This document shows positions 35,001 to 44,632 of a stretch of DNA of 64,000 nucleotides, piece by piece; the first letter of the stretch is position 1; every line of letters begins with the position of its first letter. A program made the position numbers and the translations under genes. Under the pieces are notes generated by a model that saw only the letters and a list, made by a program, of their open reading frames with translations, did no database searches and had not been told where the DNA came from. Location: positions 187,574,270-187,638,269 of the forward strand of contig NC_057796.1 in NCBI RefSeq assembly GCF_018294505.1, read 5' to 3'. This stretch comes from Triticum aestivum. Lineage: Eukaryota > Streptophyta > Magnoliopsida > Poales > Poaceae.

Positions 35001-36582
35001 GCAGAAGAGGTCGAGGAGCACGGGGAAGTAACCGCCAGAGGAGGAAGACGGCGGTCGGTTACAGTTTGTCCATGGGTGCGCGGCGACGAGCGCCGGGGAG
35101 TGAGCTGCAGGAGGCGGAGAGGGGTCCAGGGAGAAGAGGTCGATGAGGTAGAGCTGCTAGACATGCCTGTGCACGCTGAGACGCCGAGCAGGGGAAGGCC
35201 CAAAGCAAAACAACGTCCTGGACGTGGCCACAGCAAGTAGAGCGTGTGCGTACGCAAAATCCAACGCGGTCACCACGCGACATGGCACACAGAGGACGCA
35301 ATGGGCTGGCAAACCTTGTCCGGGGTGTTGTCTCTGCATCAGTGGGGATGTGGAAAGTGAAATATCAAGAGAAGAGGCTCTGTAGCTAAGGTAGGCATCG
35401 ATGAAAGTTTGATGTAGCAAACTTGGTTGCACACCTATGATCAACAGAGAAGGGTAAAGAGCCAAACTTCATGTCTGGTGTTTTTGGGATAAGAAGGACT
35501 ATCATCCTAAGCAATTAGAGAAGAAATGGACCTTAAAACAACCTAGTTGCTTTGTAACAGCAGATTATGTCCAGAATATTGATTTGGATGATGTAGTCAC
35601 ATGGACTAGACATTTGAGCTGAAATTTGGTAGATCATGATGGTTTGAATATATAAAGATTCTGTAAAAATTTCATACCATTTTGACTTGACGAAATGGTA
35701 CTTCCTTCAAAGACATCCTCTATGTCCAGAAACTTGGGATAATTTTGGAGAGAAAAGGATTTCTTAAATGATTCCAAATTCGGTGGAGAGAAGTGATATT
35801 GGTAGGAGCATGATCTGGTAATTTTTCAGAATTAATGAAGCAATATAAGATATACTTGCTTTACAACCTAAAAAATATTGACATAATCAAAGATTTGATG
35901 CTGTGCTCACATACATGATCGGATGGAGCTGAAAATTGGAGGAGTGTAATGATATGAGCACATGAAGAAGGGTGCAAAATTTCAACTCATTTGGATACTC
36001 CTAGCTAGTACTTCCTTCACAATGGCTTCTGTTAGACAGAAACTTTGAAACATTGCTCAGGAATATTCACTAGGAAAATTAAGTTGAATTTTGGCATGGG
36101 GCAATGATATGGACAAGAAAAGGTGGCCAAAAAGTTTGGAGTCAATCAAGCAAAGATAAATGACACTTCCTTCTCAAAAAGCCACTTAGGGCAGAATGAG
36201 AAAAGGAATATTTGTGAATTATCTTTGATGATGCCAAGGAAGGAATTTGACATATTTGAGGAATATATGACCCAAACAATTTAAGAGAATTATCTGGGAA
36301 TTTTGGAAGTGACAAAAATATAGGTTGTTTCACAACCTAGGGCTAAAAGGATTATTCCTTTAATAGAAAAAGGAATAATCCCAATAAAAAGAATATTGGG
36401 ATTGGGCTAAGATGAAAATGACAAGGTCTTGGTGTGAATATTAGGATGACAAGCCACTTGGGAGAGGAATCAAGAGTGATCTCTCCAGGTTTCAAGATCA
36501 CATAGCCACAGAAAAGCAATTCAAAGCAGAAATCCAAAGAAAATCAAAAGAAAAAGAAAGGGCCAAAAATCAGGGTGTGATA
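32031..36582 (-). repeat. Right LTR of LARD copy 2
   Basis: 4,552 bp matching 19070-23622. A TATA-like CTATAAATGG lies on the minus strand at 34871-34880. 35726-36481 is the segment absent from the left LTR. Confidence 0.9.
34871..34880 (-). promoter_or_regulatory. TATA box of the native LTR promoter, copy 2
   Basis: The minus strand reads CATGCTATAAATGGCCCTCC within GC-rich DNA, facing the primer site. Confidence 0.5.
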
Positions 36583-36913
36583 GGCATTGAAGTTCGTAAC
36601 TATGTCATAGTATACTACTCCTCCGGTGCTAGTAGTAGAGCAGAGTCCTACTCCACTATATGCAAACTAGGGCACCGTAGTAGGTACTGTAGGGAGTACT
36701 AGTACTGTGATCACTCCAGCAAGTTGTCTGGCATCGATATGACCCTACGCTGCTGGGATGTGTCTCGTAAGTCAAGCGGCGTGCTATTGTCATCATCACC
36801 TGTCCACTTCCCGCAGCACATATTCGCTTCTCCATCTTCATCTACACATAATCGTCCAATCTTCCATCCCCGGTAAGGCGCCTCCCCCCTCTTCCGAAAC
36901 CCAAGCACTAACA
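36583..36913 (+). promoter_or_regulatory. Upstream region and 5' leader of the F-box gene
   Basis: The stretch has the GGCAT target duplication (36583-36587), the flank shared with 23623-23686, and then unique DNA from 36647. An open frame runs upstream from 36758, but the peptide (CYCHHHLSTSRSTYSLLHL) looks like translated leader. The duplication breakpoint is about 270 bp before the start codon, so the distal promoter may have been changed by it. No clear TATA box was identified. Confidence 0.45.
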
Positions 36914-38344
36914 ATGGCAGAACAGAGCAGCGTCCGCCAAAAGATTGGCTGGAATTCGCTCCCCATAGAGGTAATCAAGTTCATTGTTTCGCGTGTGGAC
37001 AATCTCAGTACCATGTCGCTCGCCGCGTGCTCGTCGAGGCTGTACCGCTTACTCAAAGCCCTCAGGCCGGAGCTTTTTAAGCCAGCTCCTTGCTTGCTGA
37101 TGCCGCCTGATCTTCAGAAACGGCATGTCATGCAGCATAACGATCGTAGGGTGGCGAGCATCAACCCCCTTGACTATGATCTGATCCCCGTCACCCTCAT
37201 CTACATTAACGGTATGTACTGGGTCGGCATGAACATGTCTTGGATGGTGCTCGTCGACGGTCGCGGCAGCTGGATGCTCGTGGAGGTCTACACCCGGCGA
37301 TTGATCCCCCTTCCTTCGATTAACACTGCACTGCTTTGGCACCGTAGCCCAGAATACTCGGAATCTTACAGTAGCCAACATGATACCAAGTTTGATTTGC
37401 TCAAGGTTGTAAACTGCCAAGTGCCCACAAGATCGGTGAATTATAAAGACTCCAGGCTAATTGCGTTCTTCAACTGCGGTCTTGCCTATCTGACAGGTCA
37501 CTGTGGTAAGTGGATAAATCTACATGTCCATCGCAGGATCATACATCCTCCATGGTTCTTTGATGCCATTGAACACAAGGGCTTCATTTACACCGTGGAC
37601 TCCTTCTATGGCTGGATGTATTGCTGGCCTACTCCAGTCATCACTACAAACGACTGTTACAGTAGTATGTTACTTTCCTATGATATCATGATGGCTTGCT
37701 TATATTACTGTCAACATTTACTGAAAAAATATTCATGCTCATAACATGCTATTCTTAAGATTAACTGCAGTACGAGCCCTTTTTATTTGAATCCAACTTG
37801 ATATGATGTTGTAGGCCGCCTGGTGTCCCTACCCTTCCTAATCCCATAACCTTTCAAAGAAAAGCGGCATGGCAGGTGCAGGTGGTTCCTGGCTCGATCA
37901 GACGACGACGAACGATTGATGATCGTTCGCACATACCGGACGTGTTGTTTTGCGGAACACAATCACAGTCACTTCAAGGTCTTTGAGCAAGATCCCAACT
38001 TCTTTGGGCCTACAGGAATTTTTGACTGGAGGTTGGTAAGTAGCCTTGGTACACGCTCTCTGTTTCTCGGACTGAATTATCTGATTAACCAGGAGATAAC
38101 CGACGGCAAGGATCGTGATGGCAGCGCAGTTTCGTTCATCAAGCAAAACAGTGTGTACACAGCATACCATGCGTCTCTCCATGCACCATACCCCGATATG
38201 TGCTGCCACGCTCTGCAGCCCAAAGTAGGAGAGAGGGTCGCAAGTATCAGACTTCGACCAGCTGGCTGGAGTTTCCGCTGTCAGGCACCCATCTGGTTCA
38301 AGCCGTCAGCCAATCTCCACAGCTTAATAAATAGTAACGTCTAA
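36914..38344 (+). CDS. F-box / DUF295 (KIB-type) protein gene, two exons, premature stop
   Basis: The start is ATG 36914 (ACAATGGC context). Exon 1 is 36914-37664. The intron is 37665-37814 (donor GTATGTTAC, acceptor GTTGTAG) and exon 2 is 37815-38344; the phase is consistent (phase 1) across the junction and the total is 427 codons. The N-terminal F-box (about residues 12-52: GWNSLPIEVIKFIVSRV, then SLAACSSRLYRLLKAL) would bind SKP1 in an SCF ubiquitin ligase. The C-terminal half is a DUF295/KIB beta-propeller-like region (RRIIHPPWFFDAIEHKGFIY, HFKVFEQDP, SLGTRSLFLG). A TAA at 37847-37849 (codon 262) interrupts exon 2 while the frame stays open to 38344. The allele would thus make a truncated 261-residue protein or be a recent pseudogene. 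The length without the stop is normal for the family. Confidence 0.78.
37665..37814 (+). other. Predicted intron of the F-box gene
   Basis: The donor GTATGTTAC is preceded by AGTA and the acceptor GATGTTGTAG is preceded by an AT-rich tract. It is 150 bp long. GTAGTATG at 37662 is an alternative donor in the same phase. Confidence 0.65.
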
Positions 38345-38590
38345 CTGAGCCAGTTAGTTAGATGTGTACACTTGGTGTAGTAGGATCTTTTGATGCATAC
38401 ACTTGTTCTTTTTTGGTAGCCCTTTTGTAATGATGGCTGATGTTTGGTTTGGAAGAGAGAGCTGCATCTTTACTCTTCTGGCCTGCTTACTGCTTCTGTT
38501 GCACCCCATCCCTGGTTGCTGCTGCTGTTTTCAATGTACAATCAGTAGTATATTTTGTCTGTTGGTTGAATAAATGTGTTGTTAGAACAA
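38345..38590 (+). terminator. 3' untranslated region with AATAAA signal
   Basis: AATAAA at 38569-38574 lies in TTGAATAAATGTGTTG, about 225 bp after the F-box stop codon, followed by an A-rich stretch. It is a plausible polyadenylation signal. Confidence 0.45.
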
Positions 38591-39050
38591 AAAACACAAT
38601 GTTTTGAAAGTTGTTGCACGGTCCGATTCTTTAGTGTCCCGTATCGTACATAGCGCATACTATTTTTGGTACGGAACACATTTTCCACTTGTCGATAACA
38701 TGCATCCCACTGATAAAGGCCCAATAGAGGAGCCCATAATTAACTGGAAGGGAGGCTCTCACATGAATCCGGCCCAGGTACATGCTCATGGTCCCCTAAA
38801 CATAAATAAGTAAATAAATAAAAGATAAATGCTCATGCACCAGTTCTTTAAATTCATGATTTGAAAAGTCAAATTTTAACAGGACGATATTATTTCCTAT
38901 GAAAGTGTCGTTACATTCAGTCGATATTATTCTTAGGCAAAGATAGCGACTGGTCTTTTTTCGCCCACCATTTTCTTCTTGCAACCAGCGGAACCATGCA
39001 AATCGTAGTCAACGCCGTATATAGTTCTGGTCCATAATTATTTTTCGATA
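38591..39050. other. Intergenic, no gene seen
   Basis: AT-rich low-complexity patches (AAATAAGTAAATAAATAAA near 38800) and no coding signal. Confidence 0.5.
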
Positions 39051-39974
39051 AGAATGTCAAACCCAGCCCAACACATTGGTGACACCACTTTATCCTCCGC
39101 CTTGGTGCGCTCGCCGCGGCGCCGCCGTCCTGCCCTGTCAACATAGTGAATCGGGAGAGGACTGTAGTTGTGAGTATGACAGTACGGACCCACCAGGTCC
39201 ACTCCCAAACACAAGCAAGCGCCTCTTTTACTACTCAGATGCACCCCTCGGTTTTTTACTCTAATCCACCCTACTGATATCTGGGACCCACATCACTGTC
39301 AACGTATAGTCAATTAACGACAAAATTACACAACTTTTTTTCGAGGATTTGTTTAGAGGAGCAGGCTATAAACTGGGTTGTGCGGTCTTTGTGGCCCGTC
39401 TAACAACATGACCAGCCCATCAGTTTTTTCTTTGGGAAAATAGGTAGCCCACTATTTCTTTTTGAAGAATACCCAAGCTAGGCCTATTTGTTTTCTCCGA
39501 CTTACCGAGCTGCAAATCTTTCAAGACGAGGAGGGATACATTCCGGCCTGGCCAAAGAGTATGGGCAGTATATCTAAAAGTAATATGAAAGGGGTTGCAA
39601 ATTCCCAAAAAATTATAGCAAATGGGCAATTAGTTTTGTTTTTTGTTTTTGTTCTTCACTGATATTTTATATTTCATTGGATTTTAACATGACATAGTAC
39701 TACTTTATTTTTAAATTTGTTTCAGTATGGCTCCTAATTTTTGGATTAAGAATATTTTGTTCCCCAGCAAAAATATGCGAATTTTTAAAATTTTGCACAT
39801 TTTATAGTTCAAAATTTTAACCCAGGCACTGACCGGAAAATGGGCAGTAATTTAAAAATGGAAAATGGGCTTCAATAAATTCCATATGAATTACCAAATG
39901 GGCAGTAAATTATAAAAATAATAGCAAATGGTTGTACATGCCACAAATTTCGAGGCTCACTTGTTTACGCAAGG
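39051..39974. other. Probable TE-derived DNA, no gene
   Basis: 39090-39140 (CCGCCTTGGTGCGCTCG) matches 40930-40950 (CCGCCTTGGTGCTCTCG). 39270-39295 (CTGATATCTGGGACCCACAT) matches the CTGACAGCTGGGACCCACC motif at 41078, so the stretch belongs to the same repeat family as the CACTA-like DNA to the right. AAATGGGCAGTAA recurs around 39835-39910. Confidence 0.45.
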
Positions 39975-41030
39975 CTTTGTCAGTCAACACATGATTCTAG
40001 GAGCAGTGACTGTCGGATGTCCATCCAATGGCCGATGTGCTTCTTCAATCTCTGATCTTCCTGCTCCAGCCGCCTAAACCAGCGCCGACGGGACTGCCTG
40101 CTCCCTCCTCTTGTGGCCGGCTGTGATGCCGCGCAGGCTTCACCGGCCCACCCTACTCCCTCCATTGGCCTGGCCATCTCTCTACCCACCCGCACCTCCT
40201 GTTATTCTTTGGTGATGGCAGCCTCATGCCGCAGCAGAACCAGTCAACCGTCATACTCTCCTCAGCGTGGGCATCCATTGTTGTGTCTTCGCCGGCTCCA
40301 GGTCGTTCCATTCCTATGCCTCACCTCGTCCACCGAGTTGGTGCTCTAGGTGTAGCGTGCTCAACATTCAACAAACGTCAGCCATCGGAATAGGGATGTA
40401 CGTGGAAAGGCTGACGGTAGGGACCCCCATGGTCCATGGCTGCACACAAGCAATTGCATCCTTATTACGCGAAAAAAATGATTCCTCCCACTGACATCCT
40501 GGGCGCACCGGTTCGGAGGCTGACCTGTGGGCCTACTAAGTTGACACGTACACAGGGCTTTGTCAACTTAGTCAACAAACGATTCTAGCAGCAGTGACCA
40601 TTGGATTTTAATAGTACGGTCCTGCTGCTTCTTCTACCGCTACTCTTCTTGCACCAGCCGCCCAAACCAGCGGCGGCGAAACCGCCTACTCCTGCCTCCA
40701 GTGGCCAGCTGTGTTGCCATGCAGGCCTCACTGCCCCACCCTACTCCCACCGCTGGCCAGACCATCCCTCTAATGTCTACTCACCCACAACCCATGTTAT
40801 TCTGGTGCGACGGCAGCCTCACACCGCAGCCGAACCAGTCAACCCTCGTACCCCTCTCCGTTTGGGCATCCATTGTCGCGTCTTCCCCGACTCCATGTCG
40901 ACACCTTCCAGGCCTCGCTGTCGTCCACCGCCTTGGTGCTCTCGGCGCGGCGTGGTCAACGTGGTCAAGGAACGACTTCCATCCGAAGAGGACTATACGT
41001 GGCGAGGCTGATAGCTGGGTCCAAGGCCGC
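39975..41030. repeat. Tandem pair of ~590-bp units within CACTA-like DNA
   Basis: GATTCTAGGAGCAGTGAC (39993) and GATTCTAGCAGCAGTGACC (40581), and GGGCATCCATTGT at 40269 and 40864, mark two adjacent units with an offset of 588-595 bp that match along their length with many substitutions. The GC-rich frames inside are not conserved between units and are not taken as genes. Confidence 0.7.
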
Positions 41031-41320
41031 AGCAAGGAAGTGCCTCCTTATTACGCGTAAAATAATTATTCCTCCACCTGACAGCTGGGACCCACCGGAA
41101 GGGACTCTGTATTTTGCAAAAAAAAACGTTTCCCCACTGACAGCTCAGACCTACCAGCTACGTCTTCGCATGCAACGAAGTGTGTCCATATTACACGCAA
41201 AAGAAATGATTCTCCCCCAGACCGCTGGGACCCACCATCATTAACTTCGCACGCAAAGAAGTGCCTCATTATCCTCCCTGACAGTCGGGACCCACCTGGT
41301 CGAAGCGTACGTAGCGTTGT
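41030..41320. repeat. CTGACAGCTGGGACCCACC repeat cluster
   Basis: Variants occur near 41078, 41137, 41218 and 41280, alternating with CGCAAGAAGTG/TTATTACGCG-like motifs. Such short spaced repeats are typical of subterminal regions of large CACTA elements. Confidence 0.55.
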
Positions 41321-41669
41321 CATTCTGGCCGCGAACCCGTACGTACATACTGGTTGATCGGTCTCTCTGCAACCGTGGCCGAGCAAGCAACGGCACGTGT
41401 AGTAGTAGAGCCCCCAACGTAGCAGTTCAGGCAGTCCAGTCAAAACTGTGTACATGTACGTACAGCCAGATGCCAAAAAATATGGCCACATACGTACATA
41501 TGGGTAGGGTCTCGAACGCCTACTCGCGCATTTGTACGACCAGGGCTTGTGTACATGGAGAGGCAATGGTGTCATGTTCATCGGAAGCCAACCGGCTGGG
41601 TAGAAATGGAGAAACGGCGTTGTGTTCTTGGGGAGGCAACGGAATGCTTCGTGTTCATCGGGAGGCAAT

Positions 41670-42050
41670 GGAATACGTCGTGTTTGTCGGGAGCGAGCCG
41701 GCTTGGACGGAACAGCCAAAACGAGGTCTCGCGTACCACAGAACGGAGGAAACATGCCTTCTGTTCCACCGTGTACAGCTGAAATGGGGTCCTGTTCTTT
41801 GGGAAGGGTCTGGCGTACCACAGAATGGAGGAAACGGACTTGTGTTCAACCGCGTATGGTCGAAACGGGGTCTTATTCATCGGGAAGGGTCTGGCGTACC
41901 GCAAAACAGAGGAAACGGACTTGTGTTCGACCGCGTACGGGCAAAACAGGGTCCTGTTGATCGGGAGGGGTGTGGCGTACCGCAAAATGGAGGAAATGGA
42001 CTTGTGTTGGAGCGCCTACGGTCGAAACAGGGTCTTGTTCATCCACCGTC
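41670..42050 (+). repeat. 81-bp minisatellite
   Basis: The anchor TTGTGTTCRACCGCGTA recurs at 41759, 41840, 41921 and 42002, exactly 81 bp apart. Since 81 is a multiple of three, the array is open in several frames and gives apparent ORFs of 250-355 codons; no protein family is implied. Confidence 0.9.
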
Positions 42051-42470
42051 TACTGCCTCGCTCAAGCCTCCACCTTCTACTGTTCATCCACCGTGGACTT
42101 CCTCCAGCCTCCACCTGCTACTGTTCATCCACCGACGACTTCCTCCAGCCTCCACCAGCTACTCTTCATCCACGGGGTCTTCTTCATCTAGCCTCCACCG
42201 GCTACTGTTCAACCCGCCCTCCACAGGGTCCCGTTCATCAACCCTCCACCGACTACTATTCATGGAGCCTCCACGGGGTCCTGTTAATCCACCCTCCACC
42301 GGCCTACTCGATCGAGGTCCTGTTCATCCAGTGGAAATGGCCTACTACTACCACGGGGTCCTGTTCATCCAACCCCCACCGTAACTATTCATCCAACCCC
42401 AACCATGTACGTCTCGACTCGTTCAACCAACCCCCACGTTCACTATTCATCAAGAGGCAGCAGGTTCGAT
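42040..42470 (+). repeat. CTACTGTTCATCCACC repeat array
   Basis: About ten diverged units of CTCCACCNGCTACTGTTCATCC and GGGGTCCTGTTCATCC in tandem. They continue the minisatellite region and belong to the subterminal zone of the CACTA element ending at 42940. Confidence 0.75.
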
Positions 42471-42940
42471 CGGCTTCAGTTAGCAGTAGTACCGAAGGAA
42501 TCCCTCGATCGGGTTCAGTTAACAGCAAGGGATCAATCGCTCGGGTTGAGTTAGAGCCCAACGCATCGCTCGCGTTCAGTTAGAGAGCAATGCCTCGCAC
42601 ACATGCACGTACGTGTACGAGAGAAACACGCAAACCTCCGTGCATTGCACGGCCCCGACCACCCACCGTAACCGGGAACTCCCTGAAATTTTCCTCGCCC
42701 TCGCTTCTACCACAATTTTTTCCGTCATGGACGGCCCAAAGAATGTCATGCAGGTGCGTCTCCAGCCCGCCCAGGACAAAAAGCACATTTTATGTCATGA
42801 TTTTTTGTCATAGAAGTAGGAGCCCACCACATCTATGATGATACCGGGTTTTGTCACATTTATCATCATAGAATGTCATAAGCATGACAGAAAAAATTTG
42901 TTCGGCCCGAAATGTCATGGATGCGTCTTTTTTTGTAGTG

Positions 42941-43160
42941 CGTGCATTAAATGTGAGACGTGGGAGAGGTGGTTGAAATGGCTGCTGCAGTAATGCTCCT
43001 CCAAAAGTGCGTCCACGTCGGATCGTAAAGAGCCAGCCCTGCTCCTTCCCCGTAAAAAGGAAACCGCAGGGGTGCTGCTCATTTACTCCCCCTTTCCAAT
43101 CTCGTAGTTGCCATCGTCTTCTTTCTTGCACCCTCAGAAAAGACCACTCTGCATCTATCT
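42941..43160. other. Spacer after the CACTA terminus
   Basis: CGT at 42941-42943 would be the right half of a 3-bp target duplication; the left half was not located. No gene is supported. Confidence 0.4.
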
Positions 43161-44455
43161 GCCACCCCCACACTCCCGCTCCTTTTCAATCCTCCACTTC
43201 CAAAGCCGCCATAGCACCGAAAGCGAGCAAGGATAAGGCGGAGAAGAGCCTCGGCGCAGACGTGGATCCTTGGCAAAGCGCGGAAGCAGCACGTCCTCTT
43301 CGACCCAGTTCTGGACAAGAGTGATCTTGTTGAACGTTACACATACATGTGGGGGGGGGGACCACGAGATCTCACACCGCCCCGCATGTACTTCCCGGCT
43401 CCACCAAGAGCAGCACATGCAAATATCGATTCTTTGTTGCTTATTTCTACTACGGGCTCTATCCCCCTTTTTCTGATTTCTTCAATGACATCATGCATAG
43501 ATAGGACTTCCATCTGCTTGAGTTCACACCAAATGCAATCACTTGTATGTCTGTTTTTGCACATCTTTTCAAAAAAATTGCTGGGGTGATTCCAAACACC
43601 GCACTCTTCCGCCACTATTTCATTCGCCGCATCGAATCTGGAGATGCCCTTTCGGGATCCATCACTTGGATTCCTAGGCCCGAGACCAAGGGAATATATC
43701 CAGAAGGAGCAGGGCATAAGAAATGGGAAGAATGGCGAGGCAAGTGGTGCTGGATCAGGGAAGATGATTTCCCTCATTTATGCTTGCCCCGGTAGACCAA
43801 ACCAGTTCACGGAAAGGATCGAAGCGACTTTGACAAGGATGACCAGAAGCTCACAATTGCCATCACCATGATCCATCGTCTCAGATCTGCCAAACTCACT
43901 ATTGAAGTGGTTGGTGCGGACTTCCTTCACCGCCGAATTGCCCCTCTGCAGAACAGAAAGCACCAACTTGGGAATACAAGAATGCTGCATATATCATGAG
44001 GCTGCATCTAGGGATCAACAACAACTTGACAATCATGCAACATACTGCTCTATGCCATGCACTATTTAGGCCAGATGGCAATACCAAGTTGCCGACAAGC
44101 GTAATTCCTCTTTGCAACAACTCCGCCCTTAGCTCCATTATCGCCATGATGCCGAAATGTAATGCACATGGTATTCTTTGGAACTTGGGCTGAACCGTCA
44201 AGAGAGCAGGCACATGAGTTCTTCGACAACTTGTCGGAGAGGGCCATCGGGGTGGAAATAGATCTCGTCCGTGCCACCACCGATGAGGAGATGGCTTATA
44301 TTGCAAGCAAAGCAGAAGAAGCTCAGCTTGCCGTAGAGGCCAGTGACTTTGGTCATTTGGTGGCCAAAACTGGCAAAGAAGGAGTATGGATGTCTGAAGA
44401 GGATCTTGTTGACAAGGACGTTGTTACTGGGGAGTAGGGCGATGAGGTTGCTGGG
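43160..44455 (+). pseudogene. Degenerate transposon protein (plant 'gypsy-type transposase'/gag-like family)
   Basis: Pieces in three frames form one decayed protein. 43590-43795 encodes ALFRHYFIRRIESGD, WIPRPETKGIYPEG and WEEWRGKWCWIREDDFPH. 43802-43982 encodes QKLTIAITMIHRLRSAKLTI and GADFLHRRIAPLQNRKH. 43996-44193 encodes RLHLGINNN and PLCNNSALSSIIAMMPKCNA. 44195-44437 encodes an alpha-helical tail with TTDEEMAYIASKAEEAQLA. The motif order resembles the abundant grass proteins annotated as putative gypsy-type transposon proteins (PF04195-like N-terminal family). At least one stop (43796) and frameshifts near 43985 and 44180 break it. 43395-43545 looks more protein-like on the minus strand, so a local inversion is possible. 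The Gypsy at 44633 follows directly. Confidence 0.45.
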
Positions 44456-44632
44456 AGTTCCACTGGCAGGGAGGCAACAGAAGGGTAACAACACCAAGAG
44501 CCCCCTGCTCTGCCAAGGAAGCAATGCGTCCCTTGTAAGACTACTTCTAGCGACCCAGTATGCCCATCTTCTTCAAGCGGTAAAACTTCCAACAAGGGGC
44601 CAGCCGACAAGACTTCACAACGGCAAGGAGCT

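Larger units (their letters stand above)
25240..36582 (-). mobile_element. LARD-like LTR retrotransposon, copy 2
   Basis: This is an 11,343-bp duplicate of 12296-23622 with the same target duplication GGCAT. Left LTR 25240-28964, core 28965-32030, right LTR 32031-36582, with the same inverted block in the left LTR. The LTR start has mutated from TGTCACACC to TATCACACC on the minus strand (GGTGTGATA at 36574-36582). It was not an independent insertion: the shared target site and flanks show it was copied by the segmental duplication. Confidence 0.92.
23687..36646. repeat. Tandem segmental duplication, unit 2 (~12.96 kb)
   Basis: This is the second copy of 10730-23686. Hand comparison over about 200 bp of SINA and LTR sequence gives close to two mismatches per 100, less than the divergence between the two LTRs inside one LARD. 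The copies therefore arose after LARD insertion. Confidence 0.95.
41560..42940 (-). mobile_element. CACTA transposon end (terminal fragment)
   Basis: The right end at 42940 reads, on the minus strand, CACTACAAAAAAAGACGCAT, the classic CACTA terminal inverted repeat. It is followed inward by at least six TGTCAT(G) motifs (42744, 42793, 42806, 42852, 42874, 42913), likely transposase-binding subterminal repeats. No matching left end or transposase was found in the window; the element may begin anywhere from about 39050 or be truncated. Confidence 0.75.

Noticed and set aside
10730..36646. Tandem duplication as a simple assembly artefact of one locus
   Set aside because: The copies differ by about 2% with several private indels, more than sequencing error; a haplotype or homoeologue mis-join cannot be fully excluded without reads.
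41317..42384. 355-codon plus-strand open frame
   Set aside because: Openness comes from the 81-bp repeat; translation is a repeat of GNGLVFDRVR-like units with matching open frames on the other strand.
42638..42652. CCGTGCATTGCACGG hairpin as a Helitron end
   Set aside because: No CTRR within 15 bases; it lies inside the CACTA subterminal region.
43007..43324. 105-codon plus-strand frame before the degenerate transposon protein
   Set aside because: Composition is not convincing and no motif is visible; only its last third (AIAPKASKDKAEKSLG) might belong to the following pseudogene.
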